The translations under genes and the position numbers were made by a program. The notes below the pieces were generated by a model. The model was given only the letters and a program-made list of their open reading frames with translations, was not told the origin of the DNA and ran no database searches. Below are positions 35,136 through 45,190 of a DNA stretch of 64,000 nt, one piece after another (the stretch's first letter is position 1; each line of letters opens with the position of its first letter). The stretch lies in NCBI RefSeq assembly GCF_036884255.1, contig NZ_CP145605.1:216501-280500 (forward strand), read 5' to 3'. The DNA is from Paenibacillus tundrae. GTDB taxonomy: Bacteria; Bacillota; Bacilli; Paenibacillales; Paenibacillaceae.

Positions 35136-37067
35136 ATGAACAACAAAGACTTAGCTAAAAACGTGCTTGATCTTGTTGGTGGGGAACAAAATATCTCGGG
35201 TCTGACACATTGTGCAACCCGGCTACGATTTGTATTAAAGGACGATAACAAGGCAGATCTTAAAGCATTGGATCAGCTCGAGGGTGTGCTTCGCGCGCAG
35301 AACTCCGGCGGCCAGGTGCAGATCGTCATTGGTGCCAAAGTGGACGCCGTATACAATGAAGTGAGAAGTTTAACGTCTGACCGCATTGGCGGATCAGAAC
35401 CATCCGCAGAGAGCAGTGGACCGAAGAAAAAACGCAATCCGATCAATGTCGTGCTTGAAACGATCGCGGGTATATTTACGCCTGTATTACCGGCTCTTGT
35501 TGGTTGCGGGATGATTAAATGTTTGGCTACCGTTATAGCTGCAATGGGGTATCTGGAGGGTTCCGGCTTTCTGACGATCATTAATATGATCGGTGACTGT
35601 ATCTTCTACTTCTTGCCATTCTTCCTGGCGGTTAGTGCTGCACATCGCTTCAAAACGAATCCATATCTGGCAGTTGCTCTTGCGGCAGGCCTGATGCATC
35701 CAACTATTCTGAACGCAGCATCCCAGATTGCCGAGACCGGTGTGAACAGCATTGATTTCCTCGGTATGCCGATTCTGCTCATGAAATATTCATCATCTGT
35801 CATTCCGATTATTCTGGCGGTATGGATTATGAGTTACCTGTATCCACTCGTTAACCGAGTGATTCCTAAGTTCTTGCAGGTCCTGATTACACCCATGATT
35901 GTATTGTTCATTATGGTTCCAGTGGAACTCATCGTGCTTGGCCCAGTAGGATCACATATCGGTGACTGGCTGACCAATGGGATTAACTCACTGTTCTCAA
36001 CGGCAGGTGTTCTTGCAGGTGCCATTCTCGGGTTCTTCAAACCAATTATGGTTATGTTCGGTATGCACTATGCAATCATGCCCATTCAGGTTCAACAAGT
36101 GGCTACACTGGGTGCAACGGTGCTACTGCCAACTGCACTCGCGGCGAATCTGGCTCAGGCTGGAGCGGCCTTTGGTGTGTTTGTATTGACGAAGAGTAAA
36201 ACGATGAAATCAGCGGCGGCTTCGAGTGGATTCACCGCTTTGTTCGGGATTACTGAGCCAGCGATCTATGGTGTAACGCTGAAGTACAAACGTCCATTCT
36301 TCGCAGGCTGTCTAGCAGCGGGGATAGTCAGTGGTTTCTACAGCTTGGTTCACACCTCAGCTAATGCGATTTCCCTTCCGGGTCTACTGGCATTAGGTAC
36401 GTACACATCAGATCGTTATATCTATGTCGTGATTGGCTGTATCGCAGCGATTGTTCTCGGTTTTGTGTTTACACTGATGGCTGGCATCAAGGAAAATGTC
36501 GAAGGAGCTAAACCGAAGCAGCAAGCTACAGATGCGGTGGCAAATATCAGCACTACGGTTGCAACTCCAGCAACTTCCGCACCATCTGTGTCAGAGACAT
36601 CCGCTTCTTCAGACATGTTGATCGTAAGTCCGATGACAGGAGAGACCAAACCGATCTCCGAGGTAGAGGATCAGGCTTTTGCACAAGAACTAATGGGTAA
36701 AGGCATTGCCGTGGTTCCAACAGAGGGTAAAGTTTACGCTCCATTTGATGGTGTGGTTGAAGCACTTTATCGTACCAAACACGCCATTGGTTTGAAGGCG
36801 GCGAATGGGGTTGAGATTCTCATTCATATCGGGGTCGATACCGTCAGTCTGAAGGGGAAATATTTTAACGCTCATATTCAACAGGGTCAGGCTATCAAGG
36901 CAGGTGATTTGTTGGTGGAATTTGATCCCGAGGGCATTACGGCCGCAGGTTATAACACCATCACGTCTATTGTCGTAACTAATATGCAGCAGTATGGAGA
37001 TGTTCTTACTACAGCAACTAGTGGCCCGATCCGTGAAAGTGAAGCGCTGATTAAGCTAATTCCATAA
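35136..37067 (+). CDS. bglP: Beta-glucoside PTS transporter EIIBCA
   Basis: Fused PTS permease of 643 aa that imports and phosphorylates beta-glucosides. Domain order is EIIB (residues 1-85, phospho-cysteine Cys26 in THCATRLRF), EIIC (about 105-460, ten membrane segments), linker rich in Ala/Thr/Ser (470-500), and EIIA (505-643, phospho-histidine His564 in EILIHIGVDTV). All three active sites are intact. AGAGGAG precedes the ATG. Works with the GH1 enzyme downstream and is regulated through the RAT switch. Confidence 0.95.
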   Translation: MNNKDLAKNVLDLVGGEQNISGLTHCATRLRFVLKDDNKADLKALDQLEGVLRAQNSGGQVQIVIGAKVDAVYNEVRSLTSDRIGGSEPSAESSGPKKKRNPINVVLETIAGIFTPVLPALVGCGMIKCLATVIAAMGYLEGSGFLTIINMIGDCIFYFLPFFLAVSAAHRFKTNPYLAVALAAGLMHPTILNAASQIAETGVNSIDFLGMPILLMKYSSSVIPIILAVWIMSYLYPLVNRVIPKFLQVLITPMIVLFIMVPVELIVLGPVGSHIGDWLTNGINSLFSTAGVLAGAILGFFKPIMVMFGMHYAIMPIQVQQVATLGATVLLPTALAANLAQAGAAFGVFVLTKSKTMKSAAASSGFTALFGITEPAIYGVTLKYKRPFFAGCLAAGIVSGFYSLVHTSANAISLPGLLALGTYTSDRYIYVVIGCIAAIVLGFVFTLMAGIKENVEGAKPKQQATDAVANISTTVATPATSAPSVSETSASSDMLIVSPMTGETKPISEVEDQAFAQELMGKGIAVVPTEGKVYAPFDGVVEALYRTKHAIGLKAANGVEILIHIGVDTVSLKGKYFNAHIQQGQAIKAGDLLVEFDPEGITAAGYNTITSIVVTNMQQYGDVLTTATSGPIRESEALIKLIP

Positions 37068-37094
37068 ACTTTTAGAACAACTAACAAAACGTAA

Positions 37095-38567
<1,473 letters not shown>

Positions 38568-38573
38568 CCTTCC

Positions 38574-39539
38574 ATGAATATTTTGGGTCGTATTAAGCGA
38601 ATTCCGGGCGGCTTGCTTATCGTTCCTATGATGCTCGCCGCTGTAATCAACACGGTGTTCCCATCATTCTTTCAGATTGGCGATCCCACAACAGCATTGT
38701 TCACGTCCAAAGGCACGATGGTGCTCATTGGCATGATTTTGCTGGTATCAGGCACACAGCTGAACCTATCACAGCTTCTGGTAACCTTAAAGAGAGCAGG
38801 CGTGCTCTGTGCCTCGCGGATTATCATCAGTGTGTTGTTTGGCTGGGCATTCGTACACTTCTTCGGAATCAGTGGCGTTGGCGGCGTATCTGCGGTAGCC
38901 TTCATTGCGGTTCTAACCAGCTGTAATCCAGGATTATATCTGGCTTTGATGAACACATACGGAGATGATGTAGATCGAGCCGCGTTTGGCATTCTGAATC
39001 TAATCGCTGTTCCGGTTATTCCGGTCATGATATTGAATTCGGCGAGCGGAGTCGGTATAGATCTGCTCAGTGTGCTGGCTACACTGGTACCTTTTCTCAT
39101 TGGCATCTTGCTTGGTAATCTGGACGCTAATATTCAGAAGATGTTCGCTCCGGGGACACTGATTCTGTTGCCTTTCCTGGGTACAAGCTTCGGGTCCAAT
39201 ATTGATCTTCGTATTGCATTCCAGTCCAGTCTGTCCGGCTTGCTGGTCACGGTGTTGTTTATGCTGATCTGTATGCTTCCGCTCATTGGAGTTGATCGGA
39301 CAATCTTGAAACGACCGGGTTATGCTGCTGCTGCAACATGCTCGGTTGCTGGACTATCCATGGTTGTACCGTCGATGGCAGCAGAATTCAATCCGGCATA
39401 TGCACCGTATGTGGACGTAGCCATCGCTCAGATCGCGTTTGCTGTGATCCTGACCTCGTTGACTGTTCCTTATATTGTGAAACGATTGGCAGGAGCGGGA
39501 GTGAAGGGTTCAATAACGGCGATAAAATCGAGCGATTAA
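38574..39539 (+). CDS. Second KdgT-family permease
   Basis: Membrane permease of 321 aa, about ten segments, starting MNILGRIKRIPGGLLIVPMM and clearly paralogous to the permease at 6324-7310. It starts six bases after the bglA stop without a good ribosome binding site, so it depends on coupling from bglA. No acid-sugar enzyme is nearby. Its cargo might be a glucoside-derived acid or aglycone, or the gene may have been captured by the operon; this is open. Confidence 0.88.
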   Translation: MNILGRIKRIPGGLLIVPMMLAAVINTVFPSFFQIGDPTTALFTSKGTMVLIGMILLVSGTQLNLSQLLVTLKRAGVLCASRIIISVLFGWAFVHFFGISGVGGVSAVAFIAVLTSCNPGLYLALMNTYGDDVDRAAFGILNLIAVPVIPVMILNSASGVGIDLLSVLATLVPFLIGILLGNLDANIQKMFAPGTLILLPFLGTSFGSNIDLRIAFQSSLSGLLVTVLFMLICMLPLIGVDRTILKRPGYAAAATCSVAGLSMVVPSMAAEFNPAYAPYVDVAIAQIAFAVILTSLTVPYIVKRLAGAGVKGSITAIKSSD

Positions 39540-39571
39540 ATAAAAAGCCAATAGTTCAAGTTTATAAAATG

Positions 39572-39616
39572 AAACAGCACGTTATCCGTCTTGAGAAGAC
39601 GGACAACGTGCTGTTT
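39572..39616. terminator. Long terminator after the bgl operon
   Basis: AAACAGCACGTTATCCGTC pairs with GACGGACAACGTGCTGTTT, one mismatch, around a TTGAGAA loop. A T-containing tail (TTTGTC) follows. Confidence 0.85.
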
Positions 39617-39683
39617 GTCATTGGTTCATCTATATCAACTCATGGGGGAGATGAAGGTAAAGTACTGTTTCCAGACCTCAGAC

Positions 39684-40367
39684 TTACAGGCCCAGCAATT
39701 CTTTGACGCTTTCGCCTACAGCTTTGCTGGATTGCGGGTTTTGACCCGTAACTAGGCGGCCGTCAGTAGTAACATAAGAGCTGAATGCAGCGGCTTTGTC
39801 GTAACGACCTGCACGTTCTCTCAGTGCATCTTCCAGAAGGAACGGAACGTAGTCGGTTTGTTGCACTAGCGCTTCCTCTTCATTGGTGAAGCCGGATACC
39901 GTTTTGTCCTTGATCAACAGCAAGCCATTGGACAGCTTCACGTTAAGCAAGGCTGTGACACCGTGGCACACGCCGGATACAATGCCGCCTTTTTCATAGA
40001 TTTCACGAGAAAGCTCTTGCAGCTCAGCATTATCTGGGAAATCCCACATCGTACCATGTCCACCTGTGAAGTAGATCGCGTCATAGTCACTAGCGTTCAC
40101 GTCGCTTGGCTTCAACGTATTTTTTAATTTGTTCATGAATGCTTCGTTCTCATAATAGGCTTTAGTACTTTCATCTAGCGAATCACCCAGACTTTTCGGA
40201 TCGAGAGGTACATTGCCGCCGAGTGGGCTGACCAGGTCGATCTGAACATTGTCATTATGGTCGAATTCTTCAATAAAGTGAGTTGCTTCGCTCAGCCACA
40301 AGCCGGTAGGCTCATCCTTTGTTGCATATTTATCTACATTGGTCAGGACAACTAATATTTTTTTCAT
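39684..40367 (-). CDS. DJ-1/PfpI superfamily protein (Hsp31-like)
   Basis: Class I glutamine-amidotransferase-fold protein of 227 aa. The nucleophile elbow is GIVSGVCHGV, with Cys134, and the upstream IYFTGGHGTMWDFPD carries the acidic and His surroundings typical of the Hsp31/GATZ group. Such proteins act as glyoxalase III, deglycase or chaperone-like stress proteins; I cannot choose. GGAGG lies eight bases before the ATG at 40367, while the frame is open 32 codons further. Divergent from a TetR gene, which probably controls it. Confidence 0.88.
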   Translation of the reverse strand: MKKILVVLTNVDKYATKDEPTGLWLSEATHFIEEFDHNDNVQIDLVSPLGGNVPLDPKSLGDSLDESTKAYYENEAFMNKLKNTLKPSDVNASDYDAIYFTGGHGTMWDFPDNAELQELSREIYEKGGIVSGVCHGVTALLNVKLSNGLLLIKDKTVSGFTNEEEALVQQTDYVPFLLEDALRERAGRYDKAAAFSSYVTTDGRLVTGQNPQSSKAVGESVKELLGL

Positions 40368-40465
40368 AAAGAAAACCTCCAGTGTAATTTGCAGTAATTT
40401 AAGTTGTGTAAAATATAATTTTGTAAAACTAATTGACCTAAATATAGCACAGCCTAATTTCAAAG

Positions 40466-40491
40466 TAAACTAAAATGCCTGAAATAGTTTA
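40466..40491. promoter_or_regulatory. Inverted repeat, possible TetR operator
   Basis: TAAACTA, twelve bases, then TAGTTTA, followed by another TTAGTTAG. It lies between the divergent DJ-1-like and TetR-type genes, about 100 bases upstream of the first. Assignment to this regulator is positional only. Confidence 0.45.
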
Positions 40492-40625
40492 GTTAGTACA
40501 ATATATCTATTTCGTCTTCCATGCTATACTTTATATATCGCCTATTTTGTGCACCGTGAATCAGTTGCTATTAGAGCAATAACAACAGGGATAGGAAATT
40601 GAATGTATGCAGAGGAGGGCACTCC

Positions 40626-41273
40626 ATGAAACGACTGGAGAACTCGCAGAAATTTTTGACCAAGATGATTCCCGTGCTACGTACAACACCCATCAGTTCG
40701 CTTCGAATGGATGACGTGGCCAGACATATGGATATTAGCAAGGCAACATTATATAAATACTTCTCTTCCAAAGAGGAAATTATCCAGCATATTTTGGAGG
40801 ACTATATTGAAGAAATCCATGATTCCAGAGCTATGATGAAGGATGACTCGATCCCATTCGAACGTCGTTTCCAAATTGCGTATCAACATTCCATCTCGCA
40901 TGTGTTATATCTGCCTGAATTTTTCTGGAGTGATGTGAAGAAGCTGTATCCTCCTATTTTTGAGGGGTTCTCGACCGCATTACGGCATCATAGTGAGCAG
41001 TTATGTCACTTTTTTGAAGAGGGGATGGAGCGTGGGGTATTTAATCGAATTAATCCCATTCTGTACATGATCCAGGATGAGGCAGTCATTCGCCGAGTGG
41101 CTGAGCCAACCTTCTCAATTACGTATGATATGACCATTCGTCAGGCGCTGTATGATTTTTATTTAATGAAGAAGAACCAGTTATTGAATCAAGAGCTCAT
41201 TGCATCCCTCGATGATCAGCCTGTAAAAGCACATATTCAAGAGTTGATTCAACAGCTATCTCGAACGATGTAA
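40626..41273 (+). CDS. TetR-family transcriptional regulator
   Basis: Regulator of 215 aa. The N-terminal helix-turn-helix is ISSLRMDDVARHMDISKATL followed by YKYFSSKEEIIQHIL, a standard TetR pattern. The remaining helical ligand domain is not similar to anything I can name. AGAGGAGGG lies six bases before the ATG at 40626; the frame opens nine codons earlier at a TTG. Probably represses the divergent DJ-1-like gene. Confidence 0.9.
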   Translation: MKRLENSQKFLTKMIPVLRTTPISSLRMDDVARHMDISKATLYKYFSSKEEIIQHILEDYIEEIHDSRAMMKDDSIPFERRFQIAYQHSISHVLYLPEFFWSDVKKLYPPIFEGFSTALRHHSEQLCHFFEEGMERGVFNRINPILYMIQDEAVIRRVAEPTFSITYDMTIRQALYDFYLMKKNQLLNQELIASLDDQPVKAHIQELIQQLSRTM

Positions 41274-41466
41274 GGCCGGAGTTTTGGTAACCAATTGGGT
41301 TGAAATATATCTGAAAATGTAAGTACAGGATGGTTACGGGATAGGTTGAACCAAACATTTCAAATTTAAAATGAAATGGATTGTACAACTAGGTCTTTTG
41401 ATATAGAATATCGAAGAAAACCGTACCATATTGGTACATATTACATATCCAATCGGAGGACAACAG

Positions 41467-41934
41467 ATGAAACGGACTGGCAAATTCTTCACTTCGACAA
41501 TGGTTGCTGCTATTGCAGCAGTATCGATCGTTGGCTCGGCTTCAGCGAGTGCAATCATTAACTCGAACATCTCGTCGAGCATTAATGCGATCGACATCAG
41601 CAAAATGGACATCGAAACTGCGCTGATGATGGTTCAGCAAGAGCGTACTAGATTATTGGATACCCAATTGCAGACGCAAATTCAAGAAGTACAGAATCGG
41701 TATCAACAGATTACAGAATTGAACGCGCAATTACAGGCAGCGAAGCAAAATGGTGATGAGGCTTTGGCTCAGCAGCTGAAGAACCAAATTGATGCAATAA
41801 GCAATACACAGCAAATGGACATGCTTCGTTTGCAATCCTTGTCGAATAAGCGCAATGAAGCTTTTGACCTGTTGACCAATTTCGTTAAGAAAATGCAAGA
41901 TTCCAGATCCTCCATTATCGGTAACATGCGTTAA
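41467..41934 (+). CDS. Secreted coiled-coil protein (155 aa)
   Basis: Small exported protein. A signal peptide (MKRTGKFFTSTMVAAIAAVS, cleavage likely after SASA near residue 28) is followed by a long, Gln-rich amphipathic helix (QTQIQEVQNRYQQITELNAQ and on), which should form a coiled coil. I know no specific function. GGAGG lies seven bases before the ATG at 41467. Transcribed on its own, with a strong terminator. Confidence 0.75.
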   Translation: MKRTGKFFTSTMVAAIAAVSIVGSASASAIINSNISSSINAIDISKMDIETALMMVQQERTRLLDTQLQTQIQEVQNRYQQITELNAQLQAAKQNGDEALAQQLKNQIDAISNTQQMDMLRLQSLSNKRNEAFDLLTNFVKKMQDSRSSIIGNMR

Positions 41935-42007
41935 GCGAGAAGCATATCAGCAATAATATCTGTAGCTAGATGGGGTAGAGAATTCACAGCTCCGTTTCGG
42001 TTATAAC

Positions 42008-42056
42008 CCAAAAGAGCGAAGACGGAGTGGAATTCCGTGCTTCGCTCTTTTTTGGG
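42008..42056. terminator. Strong terminator, bidirectional
   Basis: CCCAAAAGAGCGAAG pairs with CTTCGCTCTTTTTTGGG around a CGGA/TCCG inner stem. A and T tracts are part of the stem, so it suits both directions, including the helicase gene on the minus strand. Confidence 0.9.
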
Positions 42057-42163
42057 ATATATTCACGATGATAAATGTCCTCTTCACAGGTTTCGTCAAG
42101 CTGAAGCTATATAAGTCCTACATTTCATCGTCTGATGTGAAACGAAATGAACATAACGATAGG

Positions 42164-45100
42164 TTATCCTGACCAGTCCCGCCGGCGAGTGAATAGATCT
42201 GTCAGCTCATCTGTCGAGAGCTCTGTTATCCAGTTCTCGGAGCTAGTAATGATATTATCGCTAAGCTGCTGCTTGCTCTCGAGCATCTCGTCGATCCGCT
42301 CCTCAAGTGTGCCCAGGGAGATAAACTTGTGCACCTGAACATCCTTGGTCTGACCCATTCGGTAAGCTCGGTCAGTGGCTTGGTTCTCAACGGCAGGGTT
42401 CCACCAGCGGTCAAAATGGAATACATGATTGGCCGCCGTCAGATTAAGACCCACACCGCCGGCTTTAATCGAAAGAATGAAGACAGACGGTTGTTCTGAC
42501 GCAGGAAGTGTCCGTGACTGGAACTGATCGATCATGCGATCTCGTCCTGTTTTGGAAGTCCCACCATGCAGATACAACACAGGTTCCTGTAGTTCTTGTT
42601 GCAGCACCTGCTGTAGCATTTGCCCCATACCAATGTACTGGGTAAAGATAAGGCAGCGCTCACCCTCTTCTCGCAACTCACGGACAAGCTCCATCAACCG
42701 TTCCAGCTTAGCAGATCGGCTAATGAGCATTGCCATGTCTTGTGGGCTGTACACGTCATACGTTGCACCTGAGTCCTCCGATGTCACGGTCTCTGGAAGA
42801 GCTTCCTTGGTCAGCAGTAATGGATGATCACAGAGCTGCTTCAATTGCGTCAGTGCAGAGAGGATCGCACCTTTACGCTTAATGCCTTCCAGCTCTTTCA
42901 TCTTATCCATCAGGGCTTGAACGGATTGGTCGTATAGAGCACTTTGTTCACCGGTAAGGTGAATGTAGGTTTTCATCTCGTTTTTGTCCGGCAGATCAAG
43001 CTGGATATTCGGATCCTTTTTCTTGCGGCGCAGCATGAACGGTTTCACTAATTGCTGTAGATCCTGCATACGCTGCTCATCCTTATCCTTCTCAATGGCA
43101 CTAATGAATCGGGTCTGGAATGCTCGTGCACTGCCCAGATAACCCGGATTAATGAAGTCATAGATTGACCATAGCTCAGCCAATCGATTCTCGATTGGTG
43201 TACCCGTCAGTGCAATGCGGTGCTTCGCAGGGAAACTGCGGACGGCCATAGATTGCTTCGTTTGGGCATTTTTAATATTTTGTGCTTCATCCAGACAGAT
43301 GGATGCCCAGGTATAGGACTGCAACATCTCTTGATCGAGCGTTGCCGTTGCATAGGATGTAATAATGATATCCACCTGCTCTGTAGCTGAGCGGAATGCT
43401 TCTTCACTAAGCCGTTTGGCTCCATAATGCAGCATCACGTTTATGGAAGGTGCGAATCGGCTAATCTCTTTCTGCCAGTTGCCCAGTACGGACGTTGGAC
43501 AGATGAGAAGTGCTGGCGCTTGCCCGGGGGAACGTGGTTCATTTTCCTTCAGATGCAGCAGATATGTGATGAACTGGATCGTCTTACCGAGTCCCATATC
43601 ATCGGCAAGGCAAGCGCCGAGTCCGAACCGGCGTAGGAATCCAAGCCATGCAAAGCCTTCTTTTTGATAGGAACGAAGCTCAGCCTGTAGCCCTTCCGGA
43701 ATGGGCAGGGAAGGTGCACCACCTTGTCCGCCTCCGAGCTGTGCAATCACCCGGTGCAGATGTTCATTCAGCTCTACCTCCAGCCGGATGTTCTCATTCG
43801 CCTGTGGCTGCTCTTCTTCCTCGGCTTGCTGTCCTTCCTTCCATTTCTGATTGCGATATTCCCGTTGTTCATTGTGCAACAGATGCAGGTGCAGGATATC
43901 TTGGAAGGAGAGACCTTGCTCCCGATCCACGCCGCCCATCGCTCTTCGAATCTGCTCAAGCAGAGCAGGATCTAGAGGAACCCATTCTCCGCGAAAACGA
44001 ACGAGCCGTTCATTACGAGCCACTAGATCAGCGAATTCCTCTTCCGTCAGATCTGAGTCGCCAATAGCTATGCGCCAGTCAAAATGAATGATGGAGTCCA
44101 GTCCGAAGAAGGACTGTCCGCGCTCACTGCCCTCCTCCGGCTTAACCTTCGCACGCAGCTTCGGTTTTTTCTTCCGTGCAGCTTCCCACCAGCCTGGCAG
44201 CAATACTTGCCAGCCCGACTCTAGCAGTCGTCCGCTGTCAATCGTGAGGAACTGCCACGCCTCTTGATCTCCTAGCGGATCACTGAGTACATCACGGCTA
44301 CCACTGACCTCACGGCTGATGCGTGGAAGGTGTGCCCGCAATTGTTCCAGCCACGCGGCAGATCGATCTAGAATGAAGGCTGTCCAGCCCTCAGGCCATT
44401 CCCCCTCAAGCCGGCCGCGCGAATCCAGTCGCACTGGAATTAGTGAAGCGGCATCCAGCTTGTTTTGCAGCACCAATCGTAATCGCCATGAAGGCTCATC
44501 ATCGTCTGGCTCCAGCAATTGCAGAAGTGGCCTGAAGGGTGCGGCATCTGCCTTCCAGCCGATAGAGACGAGCCATGATTGAGCATCCATGCCAAATGTC
44601 CGTGGAGGTTCTCCATTCTGCGGGAATAACTGCGGGAACTCGCGTCTCAGATCTGTGGCTGCTACCTCCGTGCTGTACCATCGCTGGAATACAGAAGCAG
44701 AGTAGGCAGCACCTAGACCTTCGGTATAGCTCTCATCGGTTTGTTCAATGGCTTTGGTCAGCGCGGCGCGATCCTGTTGCTTCAACCGGTCTGAATCCCA
44801 GATCCATTGCAGTTGCCCTGTGCGATGAGCCGCAAAGCTAGGAATATATTTACGATCTTCAATCGTGGAAGCCAGCACGGGAGCAAGCTGAATCAGATGG
44901 GCAGCCTGCTCATCCCATCTCCATTCAATATGCAGTAAGGTGTGCATGTCTGCGAAGAAAGGAATCACTTCTTCTGCGGGCAACACCACAAGTTCAATGT
45001 CTTCAAGCTGGCGGATTTCGAGCTCCGTACCATAGAACGAAGGAGCATGCCAAGCGAACAACCGTTGCTTGAGTGATTGTCCGGATACAAAGTGGTGGGT

Positions 45101-45190
45101 ATTGAGTGCACCATAGAACAAGGCATCTCCATATCCCGTTAGGGCAACGTGAACTTCAATCGTTTCGGTGTAAGGATGGTTAAGGCTCAT
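42164..45190 (-). CDS. SNF2-family DNA helicase (YwqA-like)
   Basis: Large SWI2/SNF2 ATPase of 1008 aa. The N-terminal 430 residues are an accessory region (SNF2-associated domain) unlike a nuclease. The ATPase core has motif I LADDMGLGKT, motif Ia LLICPTSVLGNW, motif II DEAQNIKN, motif III ALTGTPIENR. The second lobe carries LIFTQYIGMGQML, FILSIKAGGVGLNL and the terminal ATDRAYRMGQTKDVQV. It should move along duplex DNA and remodel bound proteins. Its start overlaps the SWIM-protein stop by four bases; this pair matches B. subtilis ywqA/ywqB in order and type. Confidence 0.93.
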   Translation of the reverse strand: MSLNHPYTETIEVHVALTGYGDALFYGALNTHHFVSGQSLKQRLFAWHAPSFYGTELEIRQLEDIELVVLPAEEVIPFFADMHTLLHIEWRWDEQAAHLIQLAPVLASTIEDRKYIPSFAAHRTGQLQWIWDSDRLKQQDRAALTKAIEQTDESYTEGLGAAYSASVFQRWYSTEVAATDLRREFPQLFPQNGEPPRTFGMDAQSWLVSIGWKADAAPFRPLLQLLEPDDDEPSWRLRLVLQNKLDAASLIPVRLDSRGRLEGEWPEGWTAFILDRSAAWLEQLRAHLPRISREVSGSRDVLSDPLGDQEAWQFLTIDSGRLLESGWQVLLPGWWEAARKKKPKLRAKVKPEEGSERGQSFFGLDSIIHFDWRIAIGDSDLTEEEFADLVARNERLVRFRGEWVPLDPALLEQIRRAMGGVDREQGLSFQDILHLHLLHNEQREYRNQKWKEGQQAEEEEQPQANENIRLEVELNEHLHRVIAQLGGGQGGAPSLPIPEGLQAELRSYQKEGFAWLGFLRRFGLGACLADDMGLGKTIQFITYLLHLKENEPRSPGQAPALLICPTSVLGNWQKEISRFAPSINVMLHYGAKRLSEEAFRSATEQVDIIITSYATATLDQEMLQSYTWASICLDEAQNIKNAQTKQSMAVRSFPAKHRIALTGTPIENRLAELWSIYDFINPGYLGSARAFQTRFISAIEKDKDEQRMQDLQQLVKPFMLRRKKKDPNIQLDLPDKNEMKTYIHLTGEQSALYDQSVQALMDKMKELEGIKRKGAILSALTQLKQLCDHPLLLTKEALPETVTSEDSGATYDVYSPQDMAMLISRSAKLERLMELVRELREEGERCLIFTQYIGMGQMLQQVLQQELQEPVLYLHGGTSKTGRDRMIDQFQSRTLPASEQPSVFILSIKAGGVGLNLTAANHVFHFDRWWNPAVENQATDRAYRMGQTKDVQVHKFISLGTLEERIDEMLESKQQLSDNIITSSENWITELSTDELTDLFTRRRDWSG